The notes beneath the pieces were generated by a model. That model saw only the letters and a list, made by a program, of their open reading frames with translations. It made no database searches and was not told the DNA's origin. This document shows, one piece after another, positions 55,689 through 64,000 of a stretch of DNA of 64,000 nucleotides; positions within the stretch are counted from its first letter, which is position 1, and every line of letters begins with the position of its first letter. The stretch is from the NCBI RefSeq assembly GCF_000241525.1, contig NZ_AHIL01000011.1, positions 1-64,000 of the forward strand, given 5' to 3'. Origin of the DNA: Comamonas testosteroni ATCC 11996. GTDB lineage: Bacteria > Pseudomonadota > Gammaproteobacteria > Burkholderiales > Burkholderiaceae_C. A program made the position numbers and the translations under genes.

Positions 55689-56261
55689 ATGGACAAAGCA
55701 GCGTTACGCCGCAAGTTGATTGAACTGCGCCTCAACCTTCCAGATCGCCTGCAACGCGCCGATGCGCTGCAGCAGGTGATGCGCTTTTGGCTGATGGAGC
55801 GGCCCGATACCGTGATTGGTGCCTACTGGCCCATCAAGGCAGAGTTCGATCCGCTGCCAGCCCTGCATCGCTGGAAGGAAGATGGCGAGCTACAGGGTAC
55901 TCCACAAAGGCGCAGAATCGGGCTGCCGGTGATAGACAAACAGCGCAAGACGCTGAGTTTTCACGCCTGGTACCCCGGTTGCCCGATGGAGGAGGACGCC
56001 TATGGCATTCCCAAGCCCAAGGATACCGAACTGCTGGTGCCCACGCTGCTGTTTGTCCCCTGCGTAGGCTACGCGGCCGGCGGCTACCGCCTGGGCTATG
56101 GCGGCGGCTTCTATGACCGCACGCTGGCCGAGCTGAGCCCGCGCCCCTTCACCGTGGGTCTGGGCTATACCAATGGCTATGTCGATGACTTCCAGCCCGA
56201 GGCCCATGACCTGCCGCTGGACGCCATCCTCAATGACAACGGCGTGGTCTGGCCTGTCTAA
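55689..56261 (+). CDS. ygfA: 5-formyltetrahydrofolate cyclo-ligase
   Basis: 190 residues from the ATG at 55689 (MDKAALRRKLIELRLNLPDR). The ATP/substrate motif GYRLGYGGGFYDR and the LLVPTLLFVPCVGYAAGG strand are diagnostic. It converts 5-formyl-THF to 5,10-methenyl-THF with ATP, recycling a storage or inhibitory folate. Just 15 bases from the divergent slt start; a small gene of unknown function follows after 27 bases. The much longer open frame on this strand is a shadow of slt. Confidence 0.93.
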   Translation: MDKAALRRKLIELRLNLPDRLQRADALQQVMRFWLMERPDTVIGAYWPIKAEFDPLPALHRWKEDGELQGTPQRRRIGLPVIDKQRKTLSFHAWYPGCPMEEDAYGIPKPKDTELLVPTLLFVPCVGYAAGGYRLGYGGGFYDRTLAELSPRPFTVGLGYTNGYVDDFQPEAHDLPLDAILNDNGVVWPV

Positions 56262-56288
56262 ACTTTGAATCGCTTTGATTGCTTTGCC

Positions 56289-56549
56289 ATGAGTCGTCCC
56301 CGCAAGAACATTCCCCAGCGCCGCTACCGCCCGCGCCCTCCGCTGACCGTGATGCAGCTGCCGCTGACTGCGCCAGAGCTGCAGCGGCTGCAAGCCCATA
56401 TGCGCCGCCATGGCGCGCTCGGCCTGACACCGCGCCAGCACGATGCCATCTGGGATTTTCTGTTCGAGCGCCCGGAAAGCCAGACCTGGCTCAGCCAGAT
56501 GACGGCGCAGATCCAGGCTGGGCAGATCGCCACGCGGCCCAGCGCCTGA
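56289..56549 (+). CDS. Small basic protein of unknown function
   Basis: 86 residues from the ATG at 56289; a TTG start at 56265 would add eight residues. The N-terminus is arginine- and proline-rich (SRPRKNIPQRRYRPRPPL), then a helical part (LTAPELQRLQAHMRRHG, and LTPRQHDAIWDFLFERPESQ). I do not recognise a family. It lies 27 bases after ygfA and before a terminator, so it is probably the last gene of that transcript. The basic start suggests nucleic-acid binding, but this is a guess. Confidence 0.6.
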   Translation: MSRPRKNIPQRRYRPRPPLTVMQLPLTAPELQRLQAHMRRHGALGLTPRQHDAIWDFLFERPESQTWLSQMTAQIQAGQIATRPSA

Positions 56550-56561
56550 TCGGGTTCGTCG

Positions 56562-56590
56562 AAAAAAATGCTCCTTATTAGGGAGCATTT
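56562..56590 (-). terminator. Rho-independent terminator after queC
   Basis: Stem AAATGCTCC/GGAGCATTT with a seven-base loop; on the minus strand a T run follows (A run at 56562-56568). It faces the queC transcript. Confidence 0.8.
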
Positions 56591-56603
56591 ACCATATTCA
56601 ATC

Positions 56604-56642
56604 AAAGGACTTCAGAGCTTTATCAGTCTGAAGTCCTTTTTT
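56604..56642 (+). terminator. Rho-independent terminator after ygfA/small gene
   Basis: Perfect 13-base stem AAAGGACTTCAGA/TCTGAAGTCCTTT with a ten-base loop, followed by more T residues. It stops rightward transcription before queC. Confidence 0.9.
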
Positions 56643-56666
56643 ATCAAGCGCAAGAAGCTATCAATT

Positions 56667-57431
56667 TCAAGTTGCAGACTGACTGGCGCGCCAGTTGCGC
56701 CAGCCCGATGCACGCAGCTCGCAGGCTGGGCAGCTGCCGCAGCCATAGCCCCATTCGTGCAGCACATCGCGCGTGCCCTGGTAGCAGGTATGGGTCTCGG
56801 TGCGAATCAGCTCCACCAGCTCGCTGCCGCCCAGATCATGGGCCAGCTGCCAGGTCTGGGCCTTGTCCAGCCACATCAGCGGCGTATCGATGCGCAGCCG
56901 GCGCTCCAGGCCCAGGTTCAGTGCCAGTTGCTGGGCCTTCATGGTGTCGTCGCGGCAATCGGGGTAGCCCGAATAATCGGTCTCGCAGACGCCGGTGACG
57001 ATCACCGTCAGGCCGCGCCGATAAGCCAGCGCACCGGCCAGCGTCAGAAACAGCAGGTTGCGGCCCGGCACAAAGGTGTTGGGCAGGCCGTCGGCCTGCA
57101 TGGCAAAAGCCACATCCTCGGTCAGGGACGAGCCGCCGATCTGCTTGAGCACGTCGAGCGACAGCACATGGTCCTCGCCCAGACGCGGCGCCCACTGGGG
57201 AAAGCGCTCAGCCAGCTGCTCACGCACGCCTGCGCGCACCTGCATCTCCACGCTGTGGCGCTGGCCGTAGTCAAAGCCCAGCGTCTCCACACGCTCGAAC
57301 ATGGCCAGGGCCTGAGCCAGGCAGGTGGTCGAGTCCTGGCCGCCCGAGAACAGCACCAGCGCGCCCTTGTGGTGACCAGCCCCTGCCACATGCGCGGCCA
57401 GGTTTGCAGAAGAAGTGGAAGTATTTGCCAT
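56667..57431 (-). CDS. queC: 7-cyano-7-deazaguanine synthase
   Basis: 254 residues from the ATG at 57431; the frame is open 18 codons further. The PP-loop is [17 protein letters not shown], and the C-terminal zinc cysteines are in [17 protein letters not shown]. It makes preQ0 from 7-carboxy-7-deazaguanine and ammonia with ATP, for queuosine in tRNA. Other queuosine genes are not adjacent. The N-terminal 25 residues ([15 protein letters not shown]) are a short extension before the fold. Confidence 0.95.
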   Translation of the reverse strand: MANTSTSSANLAAHVAGAGHHKGALVLFSGGQDSTTCLAQALAMFERVETLGFDYGQRHSVEMQVRAGVREQLAERFPQWAPRLGEDHVLSLDVLKQIGGSSLTEDVAFAMQADGLPNTFVPGRNLLFLTLAGALAYRRGLTVIVTGVCETDYSGYPDCRDDTMKAQQLALNLGLERRLRIDTPLMWLDKAQTWQLAHDLGGSELVELIRTETHTCYQGTRDVLHEWGYGCGSCPACELRASGWRNWRASQSAT

Positions 57432-57547
57432 AGTGGAGCCAATTACATCATCAGCCGCAGCGCCCCGGCATGACTGTGGAATCAAAACACACAGACCGCC
57501 CGCCCCAAGCTTGATAAGCTGCTCGGCAAATCACACAGGAGTCCGCC

Positions 57548-58228
57548 ATGAAGCTCTATATCGGCAACAAGAACTACTCATCCTGGTCCATGCGCCCCTG
57601 GGTGCTGATGCGCCAAAGCGGCATCAGCTTCGAAGAGCTCACACTGCGCTTTGACAGCTTTGCGCCCGACTCCAGCTTCAAGCTGCAGGCGCTGGCACTC
57701 GCCCCCACCGGCAAGGTGCCGCTGCTGGTCGATGAGGGGCTGGTCATCTGGGACAGCCTGGCCATCTGCGAATATCTGGCCGAGCGTTTTCCGGAAAAGC
57801 ATCTATGGCCGCAGACCGTGGCCCAGCGCGCCCGTGCACGCAGCCTGGTGGCACAGATGCACAGCGGCTTTGGTGCGCTGCGCAGCCTCTGCCCCATGAA
57901 TATCGAAGCCCAGTTGCAGGAGACCGGTGCCCGGCTCTGGGCCGAGCATGCCGATCTGCGCAGCGATGTCCAGCAGCTCGAAGAACTCTGGACCCCGCTG
58001 CTGAGCATCGCCAGCGGCCCCATGCTGTTTGGCCACTTCAGCATTGCCGATGCCTTTTTTGCGCCGGTGTGCATGCGCATCAACAGCTACGGCCTGCCGA
58101 CCTCGGCCCCGGTACGCGCCTATATACAGCGCATCACCCAGCTGCCCGCCACCCAGGAATGGATTCAGGCGGCTCTGGCCGAGCAGGATTTTCTGCAGTT
58201 CGAAGAGCCTTATCGCCAGCAGCGCTGA
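57548..58228 (+). CDS. Glutathione S-transferase
   Basis: 226 residues. The thioredoxin-like N-terminal domain starts [20 protein letters not shown], with a Ser in the active-site position, and has [20 protein letters not shown] with the cis-Pro and the ES-like Asp-Ser glutathione contact. The helical C-terminal domain follows ([15 protein letters not shown]). It resembles YfcF-like GSTs; substrate unknown. It precedes cca by 59 bases on the same strand and is divergent from queC. Confidence 0.9.
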   Translation: MKLYIGNKNYSSWSMRPWVLMRQSGISFEELTLRFDSFAPDSSFKLQALALAPTGKVPLLVDEGLVIWDSLAICEYLAERFPEKHLWPQTVAQRARARSLVAQMHSGFGALRSLCPMNIEAQLQETGARLWAEHADLRSDVQQLEELWTPLLSIASGPMLFGHFSIADAFFAPVCMRINSYGLPTSAPVRAYIQRITQLPATQEWIQAALAEQDFLQFEEPYRQQR

Positions 58229-58287
58229 GTCCGCAATCCCGCAATCGCGGTATCTGCACGCCGGCTCGCAGCCACTACCATTGCAGC

Positions 58288-59550
58288 ATGAGTGAATTCA
58301 AGGTTTTCAAGGTAGGCGGCGCAGTGCGCGATGCATTGCTGGGCCTGCCCGTCAACGATACGGACTGGGTGGTGGTTGGCGCCACGCCGGAGCAGATGAG
58401 CGCGCGCGGCTTCGTGCCCGTGGGGCGCGACTTTCCGGTGTTTCTGCACCCCCAGACCCATGAGGAATATGCGTTGGCGCGCACCGAGCGCAAGAACGGC
58501 ATGGGCTATCGCGGCTTTGTGGTCCACACCGCCGCCGATGTGACGCTGGAAGAAGACCTGGCGCGACGCGATCTCACCATCAACTCCATCGCTGCTCCCG
58601 CAGACTGGACAGGCAACGGCGACCTCGAAGACCTGGTGGATCCCTATCGCGGCCAGCAGGATCTGAAGGATCGCGTGCTGCGCCATGTGACCGATGCCTT
58701 CCGCGAAGACCCGGTACGCATTCTGCGTCTGGCCCGCTTTGCGGCGCGCTTCACCGACTTCTCCGTCGCACCCGAGACCATGGAACTCATGCACGAGATG
58801 GTGGCGGCCGGCGAGGTCGATGCCCTGGTGCCCGAGCGCGTGTGGCAGGAAATCAGCCGCGGCCTGATGGAGGCCCAGCCCTCGCGCATGTTCAACATCC
58901 TGCGCGAATGCGGAGCTCTGGCCCGGCTGTTGCCCGAACTCGACAAGCTCTGGGGCGTGCCCCAGCGCGCCGAGTACCACCCCGAGATCGATTGCGGCGT
59001 GCATGCCATGATGGTGCTGGACATGTCGGCCCGCTTGCAGACACCGCTGTCCGTGCGCTTTGCCTGCCTGTGCCATGACTTCGGCAAAGGCACCACGCCG
59101 GCCGATGTACTGCCCCGCCATATCGGCCACGAACAGCGCAGCGCCCGCCTGCTGCTGCAGGTCTGCGAGCGCTGGCGCGTGCCCAACGACTGCAAGGAGC
59201 TGGCCGAGGTCGTGGCACGCGAGCATGGCAACATCCATCGCAGCCACGAGCTCAATGCCGCCGCCCTGCTGCGCCTGCTGGAGCGCTGCGATGCCATCCG
59301 CAAGCCCCAGCGCTTCGAGGAAGCCTTGCTGGCCTGCGAATGCGACGCACGCGGACGTCTGGGCTTTGAAGAGGCGGCCTACCCGCAGCGCCAGCGCCTG
59401 GGCAATGCTCTGACGGCGGCTCTGGCCGTGGAAACCGCCCCCGTTGCCCAGGCGGCAGCGCAGCGCGGCCTCAAAGGCAAGGCCATTGGCGACGCAGTGA
59501 GCAAGGCGCGCGAGCAGGCGATTGCTGCCTATCTGGAAGGCGGCGCCTAG
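58288..59550 (+). CDS. cca: Multifunctional CCA-adding enzyme with HD domain
   Basis: 420 residues from the ATG at 58288 ([20 protein letters not shown]). Class II nucleotidyltransferase motifs [10 protein letters not shown] and NDTDWVVVG, the [12 protein letters not shown] segment and the [12 protein letters not shown] neck are present. The C-terminal HD domain ([18 protein letters not shown]) gives the phosphatase and phosphodiesterase activities of the long form. It repairs and completes tRNA 3' ends; in this window the tRNA genes already encode CCA, so it serves mostly in repair. Confidence 0.95.
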   Translation: MSEFKVFKVGGAVRDALLGLPVNDTDWVVVGATPEQMSARGFVPVGRDFPVFLHPQTHEEYALARTERKNGMGYRGFVVHTAADVTLEEDLARRDLTINSIAAPADWTGNGDLEDLVDPYRGQQDLKDRVLRHVTDAFREDPVRILRLARFAARFTDFSVAPETMELMHEMVAAGEVDALVPERVWQEISRGLMEAQPSRMFNILRECGALARLLPELDKLWGVPQRAEYHPEIDCGVHAMMVLDMSARLQTPLSVRFACLCHDFGKGTTPADVLPRHIGHEQRSARLLLQVCERWRVPNDCKELAEVVAREHGNIHRSHELNAAALLRLLERCDAIRKPQRFEEALLACECDARGRLGFEEAAYPQRQRLGNALTAALAVETAPVAQAAAQRGLKGKAIGDAVSKAREQAIAAYLEGGA

Positions 59551-59592
59551 CAGTCCGCGCGCCGAGGCCAACGGGGCAGGGATGGGCGCGGC

Positions 59593-59606
59593 TTGAGTTA
59601 AGTCAA
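59593..59606 (+). promoter_or_regulatory. FNR/ANR-like box upstream of adhP
   Basis: TTGAGTTAAGTCAA matches the FNR consensus TTGAT-N4-ATCAA at eight of ten positions with perfect spacing. It lies about 240 bases before adhP. Low-oxygen activation of this alcohol dehydrogenase would make sense. Confidence 0.5.
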
Positions 59607-59670
59607 AGACGGTATGCTGCAGCCATTGCACAGTACGAGACGGCTGCGGCGGTTCGCTCCGCCCGGGCCA

Positions 59671-59820
59671 TGCAGCGGATCACGAAACCCGCTGCAACCC
59701 CCATGCCATACCGGCATGGTTTTAGAACGTGCTTACGATCGCGCTCCAACGCGGCTACGTAGAAATCGTAAACACGTTCTTATACGGGCAAGTCTCCGGC
59801 CTACAGGTCTGGGCCTTGCC
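59671..59820 (+). promoter_or_regulatory. Structured leader of adhP with four consecutive stem-loops
   Basis: Four stems in a row: TGCAGCGG/CCGCTGCA (59671-59696), CCATGCC/GGCATGG followed by TTTT (59701-59723, terminator-like), a 16-base stem AGAACGTGCTTACGAT/ATCGTAAACACGTTCT with one mismatch (59724-59780), and GGCAAG/CTTGCC (59787-59820). No known riboswitch was recognised. It may control adhP by attenuation. Confidence 0.5.
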
Positions 59821-59843
59821 TTCTACTTCAAGGAGGTGCTCTG

Positions 59844-60878
59844 ATGTCCTTACCCCAGACCATGAAAGCCGCCGTGGTGCGTTCCTTCGGGAAGCCGCTC
59901 ACGATTGAAGAAATGCCGGTGCCCCGACCGACAGACGATCAGATCCTGGTCAAGATCGCGGCTTCCGGCGTCTGCCACACCGATCTGCATGCGGCCGAAG
60001 GCGACTGGCCTGTCAAGCCTCATCCGCCCTTCATTCCCGGCCACGAGGGCGTGGGCTATGTGGCTGCGGTGGGCAAGAACGTCAAGCATGTCAAGGAAGG
60101 CGATCGCGTGGGCGTGCCCTGGCTGCACAGCGCCTGCGGCTTCTGCCGCCACTGCATAGGCGGCTGGGAGACCTTGTGCGAATCTCAGACCAATACCGGC
60201 TATTCGGTCAACGGCGGCTTTGCCGACTACGCACTGGCCGATCCCAACTATGTGGGCCATCTGCCATCGAACGTGAGCTTTATCGACGTCGCTCCCGTGC
60301 TCTGCGCCGGGGTCACGGTGTACAAGGGGCTGAAAGTCACCGATGCCAAGCCCGGCGACTGGGTGGTGATTTCCGGCATCGGCGGCCTGGGACATATGGC
60401 CGTGCAATATGCCAAGGCCATGGGCTTCAACGTCGCGGCGGTCGACATCGACGACAGCAAACTCGCTCTGGCGCGTCAGCTGGGCGCAACCGTCACTGTC
60501 AACGCCAGGACCACCGATCCGGCGGCCTATCTGCAAAGAGAGATTGAAGGCGCCCATGGCGTGCTGGTCACGGCCGTGTCGCCCAAGGCTTTCGAGCAGG
60601 CGCTGGGCATGGTGCGTCGCGGCGGCACGATTTCGCTCAACGGCCTGCCGCCCGGCGACTTTCCGCTGCCGATCTTCTCCATGGTGCTCAAGGGCATCAC
60701 GGTACGCGGCTCCATCGTCGGCACGCGCCTGGACCTGCAGGAGTCGCTGGACTTTGCAGCTCAGGGCAAGGTCAAGGCCACCGTATCCACCGACAAGCTG
60801 GAAAACATCAACGACATCTTTGCCCGCATGCACGAAGGCAAGATCGAAGGCCGCGTGGTGCTGGACATCGCCGCCTGA
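59844..60878 (+). CDS. adhP: Zinc-dependent alcohol dehydrogenase (AdhP type)
   Basis: 344 residues with an AAGGAGGT ribosome site eight bases before the ATG. Catalytic zinc ligands are in SGVCHTDLH and GHEGVGYV; the structural zinc lobe has the cysteines CGFCRHC and GWETLCESQ; the NAD motif is ISGIGGLGHMAVQYAK. It interconverts primary alcohols and aldehydes in the cytoplasm. The upstream FNR-like box and stem-loops suggest oxygen and RNA-level control. No aldehyde dehydrogenase is adjacent. Confidence 0.94.
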   Translation: MSLPQTMKAAVVRSFGKPLTIEEMPVPRPTDDQILVKIAASGVCHTDLHAAEGDWPVKPHPPFIPGHEGVGYVAAVGKNVKHVKEGDRVGVPWLHSACGFCRHCIGGWETLCESQTNTGYSVNGGFADYALADPNYVGHLPSNVSFIDVAPVLCAGVTVYKGLKVTDAKPGDWVVISGIGGLGHMAVQYAKAMGFNVAAVDIDDSKLALARQLGATVTVNARTTDPAAYLQREIEGAHGVLVTAVSPKAFEQALGMVRRGGTISLNGLPPGDFPLPIFSMVLKGITVRGSIVGTRLDLQESLDFAAQGKVKATVSTDKLENINDIFARMHEGKIEGRVVLDIAA

Positions 60879-60953
60879 GCCAGGCTGGCGCCCCGGCCGT
60901 GTCACCGCAGGCCATGCCCTGGTGATGCAGCCGGGAGCGCGAAAATCCGCCGC

Positions 60954-61388
60954 TCAGCTCACCGATCGCACCCAGCGCACGATCTCCGATGCAGGCAGCG
61001 CCCCGGAGATGCGTGCCAGTTCCCGGCCTTCCTTGAAGATCACCATGGTCGGAATGCTGCGGATGCCAAAGGGTGCTGCAGCCTGCGGATAAGCCTCGGT
61101 ATCGAGCTTGGCCAGCTGCGCCTGCCCCGCCAGCTGCTGCGCCGCCTGGGCAAAGGCCGGCGCCATCATGCGGCAGGGGCCGCACCAGGGGGCCCAGAAA
61201 TCCACGACCACCGGCAACTGGCTGCGACCGGTGTGCCGGGCAAAGCTGTCGTTGTCCAGGGCCACGGGCTCGCCCGTCACCAGCGGCTGGTGGCAGCTGC
61301 CGCAATCGGGCTGATTACCCAGTTGCTCTTTGGCGATGCGATTGGTGGTGTGGCAATGAGGGCAGACGTAGTGCAGGGATTCGGACAC
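60954..61388 (-). CDS. trxC: Thioredoxin 2
   Basis: 144 residues from a GTG at 61388, chosen because it gives the usual start SESLHYVCPHCHTTNRIA and has an AGAAAGG ribosome site; the ATG at 61520 would add 44 unrelated residues. The N-terminal zinc finger uses C9, C12, C29 and C32, and the redox site is W68-CGPC. TrxC reduces disulfides in the cytoplasm and is linked to oxidative stress. Convergent with adhP. Confidence 0.93.
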   Translation of the reverse strand: MSESLHYVCPHCHTTNRIAKEQLGNQPDCGSCHQPLVTGEPVALDNDSFARHTGRSQLPVVVDFWAPWCGPCRMMAPAFAQAAQQLAGQAQLAKLDTEAYPQAAAPFGIRSIPTMVIFKEGRELARISGALPASEIVRWVRSVS

Positions 61389-61596
61389 GGGGCAACCTTT
61401 CTGGGATTTACGCAAACAAGAATGCGACAACGGCCCGCCTCCTGAGACAGGCGCCTTGCCTGAACCCGCTTTGCGTAAGTCGTACTTTCTTTGGCAATGC
61501 CTGACGATGCCAGCAGGCACTGCTCGGGCTCAGGCCCGTATGTGCAGCCAAAGCCTGCAGATTCAAGTCGGCCAGCGTCAGAGCGTGGCTGCGATC

Positions 61597-61797
61597 TCAG
61601 AGCTTCACAAAGCGGGCAATCAGCGCGGCTACCACGCTGAGCAGCACCGTGCTGGCCACCGGCAGGAAGAACTCCTTGCCGAACAGGCGAAAGCGGAAGT
61701 CGCCGGGCAGACGCCCCAGCCCTATGCGCTGCAGCCAGCCGTGCAGCCCGTTGACGAGCAACAGGGCCAGAAAAATGACGATCAACCAGCGAATCAT
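61597..61797 (-). CDS. Small membrane protein, DUF2905 family
   Basis: 66 residues from the ATG at 61797; an upstream ATG at 61845 would place 16 polar residues before the first helix. Two membrane helices (WLIVIFLALLLVNGLHGWL and FLPVASTVLLSVVAALIARF) flank the family motif LGRLPGDFRF. Function of DUF2905 proteins is unknown. It sits 208 bases upstream of trxC in the same direction. Confidence 0.85.
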   Translation of the reverse strand: MIRWLIVIFLALLLVNGLHGWLQRIGLGRLPGDFRFRLFGKEFFLPVASTVLLSVVAALIARFVKL

Positions 61798-62005
61798 GAG
61801 GCCGCAAGTATAGAGGCGCACCGCCCTGGCGACCCGCGCGCCCATGCTGTCAGGCAGCCATTCCGTTTATGCATGACATGCTTCCCAAAGATTGATTGAC
61901 CTCAATTACACCCTCTGCCCATGATGTCCAAGCCCTGCGCCATGCAGGGATCGGGCCCATGCGTCTGCCGTCACGGCCCGCCAACTACAAACAACGAGAC
62001 ATACC

Positions 62006-62992
62006 GTGCCCCAGACCTTTTCACGCAAACAGTTTCTCCTGAGCGCAGCGCTGCTAGGCGCCAGCCTGGCCCTGCCGGCCGCGGCCGACAGCTTCCCCAA
62101 TCGCCCGCTCAAGCTGGTCGTGCCTTTCTCGCCCGGTGGCAACACCGATGTCGTGGCGCGCCTGGTCGGCCAGGGTCTGGCCGAGGCCCTGGGGCAGCCG
62201 GTCGTGGTGGAGAACGTCCCCGGCGCCAACGGAGCCATCGGTGCCAGCCGCGTCGCAGCGGCCGCCAATGACGGCTACACCCTGCTGTTCGGCACGGCGG
62301 GCACGCAGGCCATCAATCCCAGCCTGTACCGCAATCTCAGCGAGAAAAGCCTGGACGACTTCGAGTACATCGCGCTGGTGACCTCGATTCCCAACGTACT
62401 GGTGGTCAACGAGTCCAGAACACCGGTCAAATCGGTGGCCGAGCTGGTGAGCCATGCGCGCGAGCGCCGCACCGGCATGAGCTATGGCTCGCCGGGCATG
62501 GGCTCCACCGTGCATCTGTCGGGCGAGCTGCTCAAGAGCGCCGCCAAGCTCGACCTGATCCACGCGCCCTACAAGGGCAGCGCTCCGGCACTCACCGATC
62601 TGATCGGCGGGCAGATCGATTTCATCTTCGAGAACATCACACCGGCGCTGCCCTTCATCCAGAGCGGCAAGCTCAAGGCGCTGGCCGTGACCTCGGCCGA
62701 GCGCCTGCCGATGTTGCCCCAGGTTCCGACCATGAAGGAAAGCGGCTTCCCGTCCTTTGTCACCGCCACCTGGAACGGCGTTCTGGCACCCAAGGGAACA
62801 CCGCGCGCCGCAGTCCAGCGCCTGGAAGCGGCCACGCTCAAGGTGGCCAGCAGCCCCGAGTTCAAGGCCCGCGTCGCGGCCCTGGGCGGCGAGCCCCGCC
62901 TGCTTGGCTCGACCGCCTTCCGCGACTTCACACGCACCGAGTACAAGCACTGGGGCAGCATCATCCAGGCCGCCAAGCTCGAAAAGCAGTGA
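62006..62992 (+). CDS. Tripartite tricarboxylate transporter (Bug/TctC) receptor
   Basis: 328 residues from a GTG start. A signal peptide is clear (SRKQFLLSAALLGASLALPA, cleavage before ADSFP). Mature Bug features follow: RPLKLVVPFSPGGNTDVVAR, VVVENVPGANGAIGASRVAA, MSYGSPGMGSTVHLSGELLK and YKGSAPALTDLIGGQIDFIF. It binds a small carboxylate or related anion in the periplasm. No TctA/TctB membrane genes are near, the usual state for the many orphan Bug genes of Comamonadaceae. Confidence 0.92.
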   Translation: MPQTFSRKQFLLSAALLGASLALPAAADSFPNRPLKLVVPFSPGGNTDVVARLVGQGLAEALGQPVVVENVPGANGAIGASRVAAAANDGYTLLFGTAGTQAINPSLYRNLSEKSLDDFEYIALVTSIPNVLVVNESRTPVKSVAELVSHARERRTGMSYGSPGMGSTVHLSGELLKSAAKLDLIHAPYKGSAPALTDLIGGQIDFIFENITPALPFIQSGKLKALAVTSAERLPMLPQVPTMKESGFPSFVTATWNGVLAPKGTPRAAVQRLEAATLKVASSPEFKARVAALGGEPRLLGSTAFRDFTRTEYKHWGSIIQAAKLEKQ

Positions 62993-63021
62993 GCGCGCCA
63001 GGCACGCAGACGCTATAGCCG

Positions 63022-64000
63022 CTATAGCCGGTACGTGCGGTCGCCCTGCACAAAGCCCAGCGGCGTCCAGGGCTCCACGCCCTTGGACAGGGCAACGACC
63101 TTGAACAGCTCGCCCATCTCATGCTCCATGACCAGCTTGGAGGCCATGGAGCGGGCCTTGATGCCGGCCGCATCCAGGCGGGGCGCAAGCCCGCAGTTGA
63201 TGAGAAAGTGCGCCTGATTGGTATAGCCCAGCACATCGAAGCCCGCATCCTGGGCCGCCACGGCCGTGCCCGTGAAATTGACGTGGGCCGTGATGTCCTT
63301 GAGGCCGACCAGCACCAGCGGATCGTTGTCCACCTGATGCTGGTAGTGGCAGACCAGGGTCCCCATATGGCGCTGCTCGTGGTAGTACTCGCTCTCGCCA
63401 AAGCCGTAATCGATGAAGAAGGCGGCTCCCCGGGTCAGACGCTCGCCCAGGGTGTGGATAAACGCCTCGCCCTGGCGGTGGATTTCGGTCAGAAAATCAT
63501 GCGGCCCGCCGATATCCACAGGCGGGCGCAGTTCGGTGGCTCGGTCCTCCCAGGCGAAGGCCGCTTCATCGCCACCCGCGCCGAGCACCACGCCGCGCTC
63601 ATGCCATTGGCCTGCGGTGCGCTGCAGCAGCTGCACCGGCATGGCATCCAGCACCTCGTTGCCGATGATCACGCCTTCCATGGTCTCGGGCAGCGCGTCC
63701 ACCCAGCGCACCAGATGTTCGTACCGCATCAGCGCCAGCTTCTGGCGCGCACGCAGCGTGCCCGAGAGATCGACGATGGTGTAGCGCTCTGGCAACGCCT
63801 CCTGAGCCGCCAGCTCGTCGAGGATCTGCAGCGCCAGCGCGCCCGTGCCGGCGCCGAACTCCCAGATCTCGCGGGTATTCGTTTTTTGTAGCGCTTCCCG
63901 CAATTGGGACGCCACCAGCTGACCAAAAATAGCTGAAATTTCCGGCGCTGTTACAAAGTCGCTGCCCGACTCCGGCATGGTGCCGAACTTGGCCGTTTCA
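63022..64000 (-). CDS. MidA/NDUFAF7-family SAM-dependent methyltransferase, N-terminus beyond window
   Basis: About 326 residues are visible. The frame is open to the right edge, where it reads ETAKFGTMPESGSDFVTAPE, so the ATG at 63978 is internal and the real start lies outside. The SAM-binding part is EIWEFGAGTGALALQILDEL and IIGNEVLDAMPVQLLQRT, then GGAAFFIDYGFGESEYYHEQ-like sequence of the DUF185 family. The mitochondrial homologue methylates an arginine in complex I; the bacterial target is uncertain. Not linked to the Bug gene, with which it is convergent. Confidence 0.92.
   Translation of the reverse strand, partial: ETAKFGTMPESGSDFVTAPEISAIFGQLVASQLREALQKTNTREIWEFGAGTGALALQILDELAAQEALPERYTIVDLSGTLRARQKLALMRYEHLVRWVDALPETMEGVIIGNEVLDAMPVQLLQRTAGQWHERGVVLGAGGDEAAFAWEDRATELRPPVDIGGPHDFLTEIHRQGEAFIHTLGERLTRGAAFFIDYGFGESEYYHEQRHMGTLVCHYQHQVDNDPLVLVGLKDITAHVNFTGTAVAAQDAGFDVLGYTNQAHFLINCGLAPRLDAAGIKARSMASKLVMEHEMGELFKVVALSKGVEPWTPLGFVQGDRTYRL

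Noticed and set aside
59614-59844. 76-residue open frame before adhP
   Set aside because: It crosses the inverted repeats of the adhP leader, is arginine- and proline-rich and has no ribosome site of note.
1-64000. CRISPR arrays, insertion sequences, rRNA or prophage genes
   Set aside because: No regularly spaced repeats, transposase, integrase or rRNA sequence was seen.

Overview
The window looks like chromosome of a Comamonadaceae betaproteobacterium, most likely Comamonas (C. testosteroni/thiooxydans type). The grounds are high-GC housekeeping genes, split glyQ/glyS synthetase subunits, orphan Bug (TctC-type) receptors, the hpd/phhA aromatic amino acid genes and the general gene style. 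This is judged by eye; no database search was run.

Layout. 1-5958 is a leftward O-antigen operon in the order sugar aminotransferase, WbqC-family protein, GNAT acetyltransferase, Wzx flippase, glycosyltransferase, Wzy-like polymerase (cut by the left edge). Its composition is mosaic and parts are strikingly AT-rich. 6183-9333 holds glyS and glyQ. 9724-12429 is a rightward trio: an SPFH protein with a helix-turn-helix tail, a VOC protein, and a membrane-anchored double zinc-ribbon protein, which recalls the Bacillus YdjI/YdjG membrane-stress pair. 12554-19062 is an aminoethylphosphonate-type locus: FAD oxidoreductase, double permease, ATPase, binding protein and a divergent LysR regulator. 19059-22533 is the dTDP-rhamnose operon rfbBDAC, followed by coaX, kbp and galE.

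25125-33665 carries rhodanese, a YgjP-like metallopeptidase, plsC, gmhB, fabB, fabA, lnt, corC and a GNAT gene, largely envelope and lipid functions. 33809-37933 is aromatic amino acid catabolism: an Lrp-type regulator divergent from hppD, an orphan Bug receptor and phhA. 38175-45355 has an MscS channel, a lipase-like hydrolase, fadD, two tRNA-Val(CAC) genes, a hemerythrin and an MBL hydrolase. 45457-53336 is an iron-uptake region: siderophore-interacting reductase, MarR regulator with two operators, a Fiu-like TonB receptor with a Fur-like box, piuC, a DUF4124 protein and a second TonB receptor. 53694-64000 holds slt, ygfA, a small unknown gene, queC, a GST, cca, adhP with an FNR-like box and a structured leader, trxC, a DUF2905 protein, a second orphan Bug receptor and a MidA methyltransferase cut by the right edge.

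How it fits together. RfbA and RfbB probably supply dTDP-4-keto-6-deoxyglucose both for rhamnose and for the aminotransferase of the distant O-antigen operon; galE and gmhB also feed surface polysaccharide. PhhA makes tyrosine from phenylalanine and HppD takes 4-hydroxyphenylpyruvate to homogentisate. The TonB receptors, PiuC and the flavin reductase form one iron-acquisition block. A ~100-bp interspersed repeat occurs three times between genes. No prophage, insertion sequence, CRISPR array or rRNA was seen. No clearly undescribed multi-gene system stands out; the best candidates for new biology are the SPFH/VOC/zinc-ribbon trio, the WbqC/GNAT/aminotransferase sugar pathway and the adhP leader.
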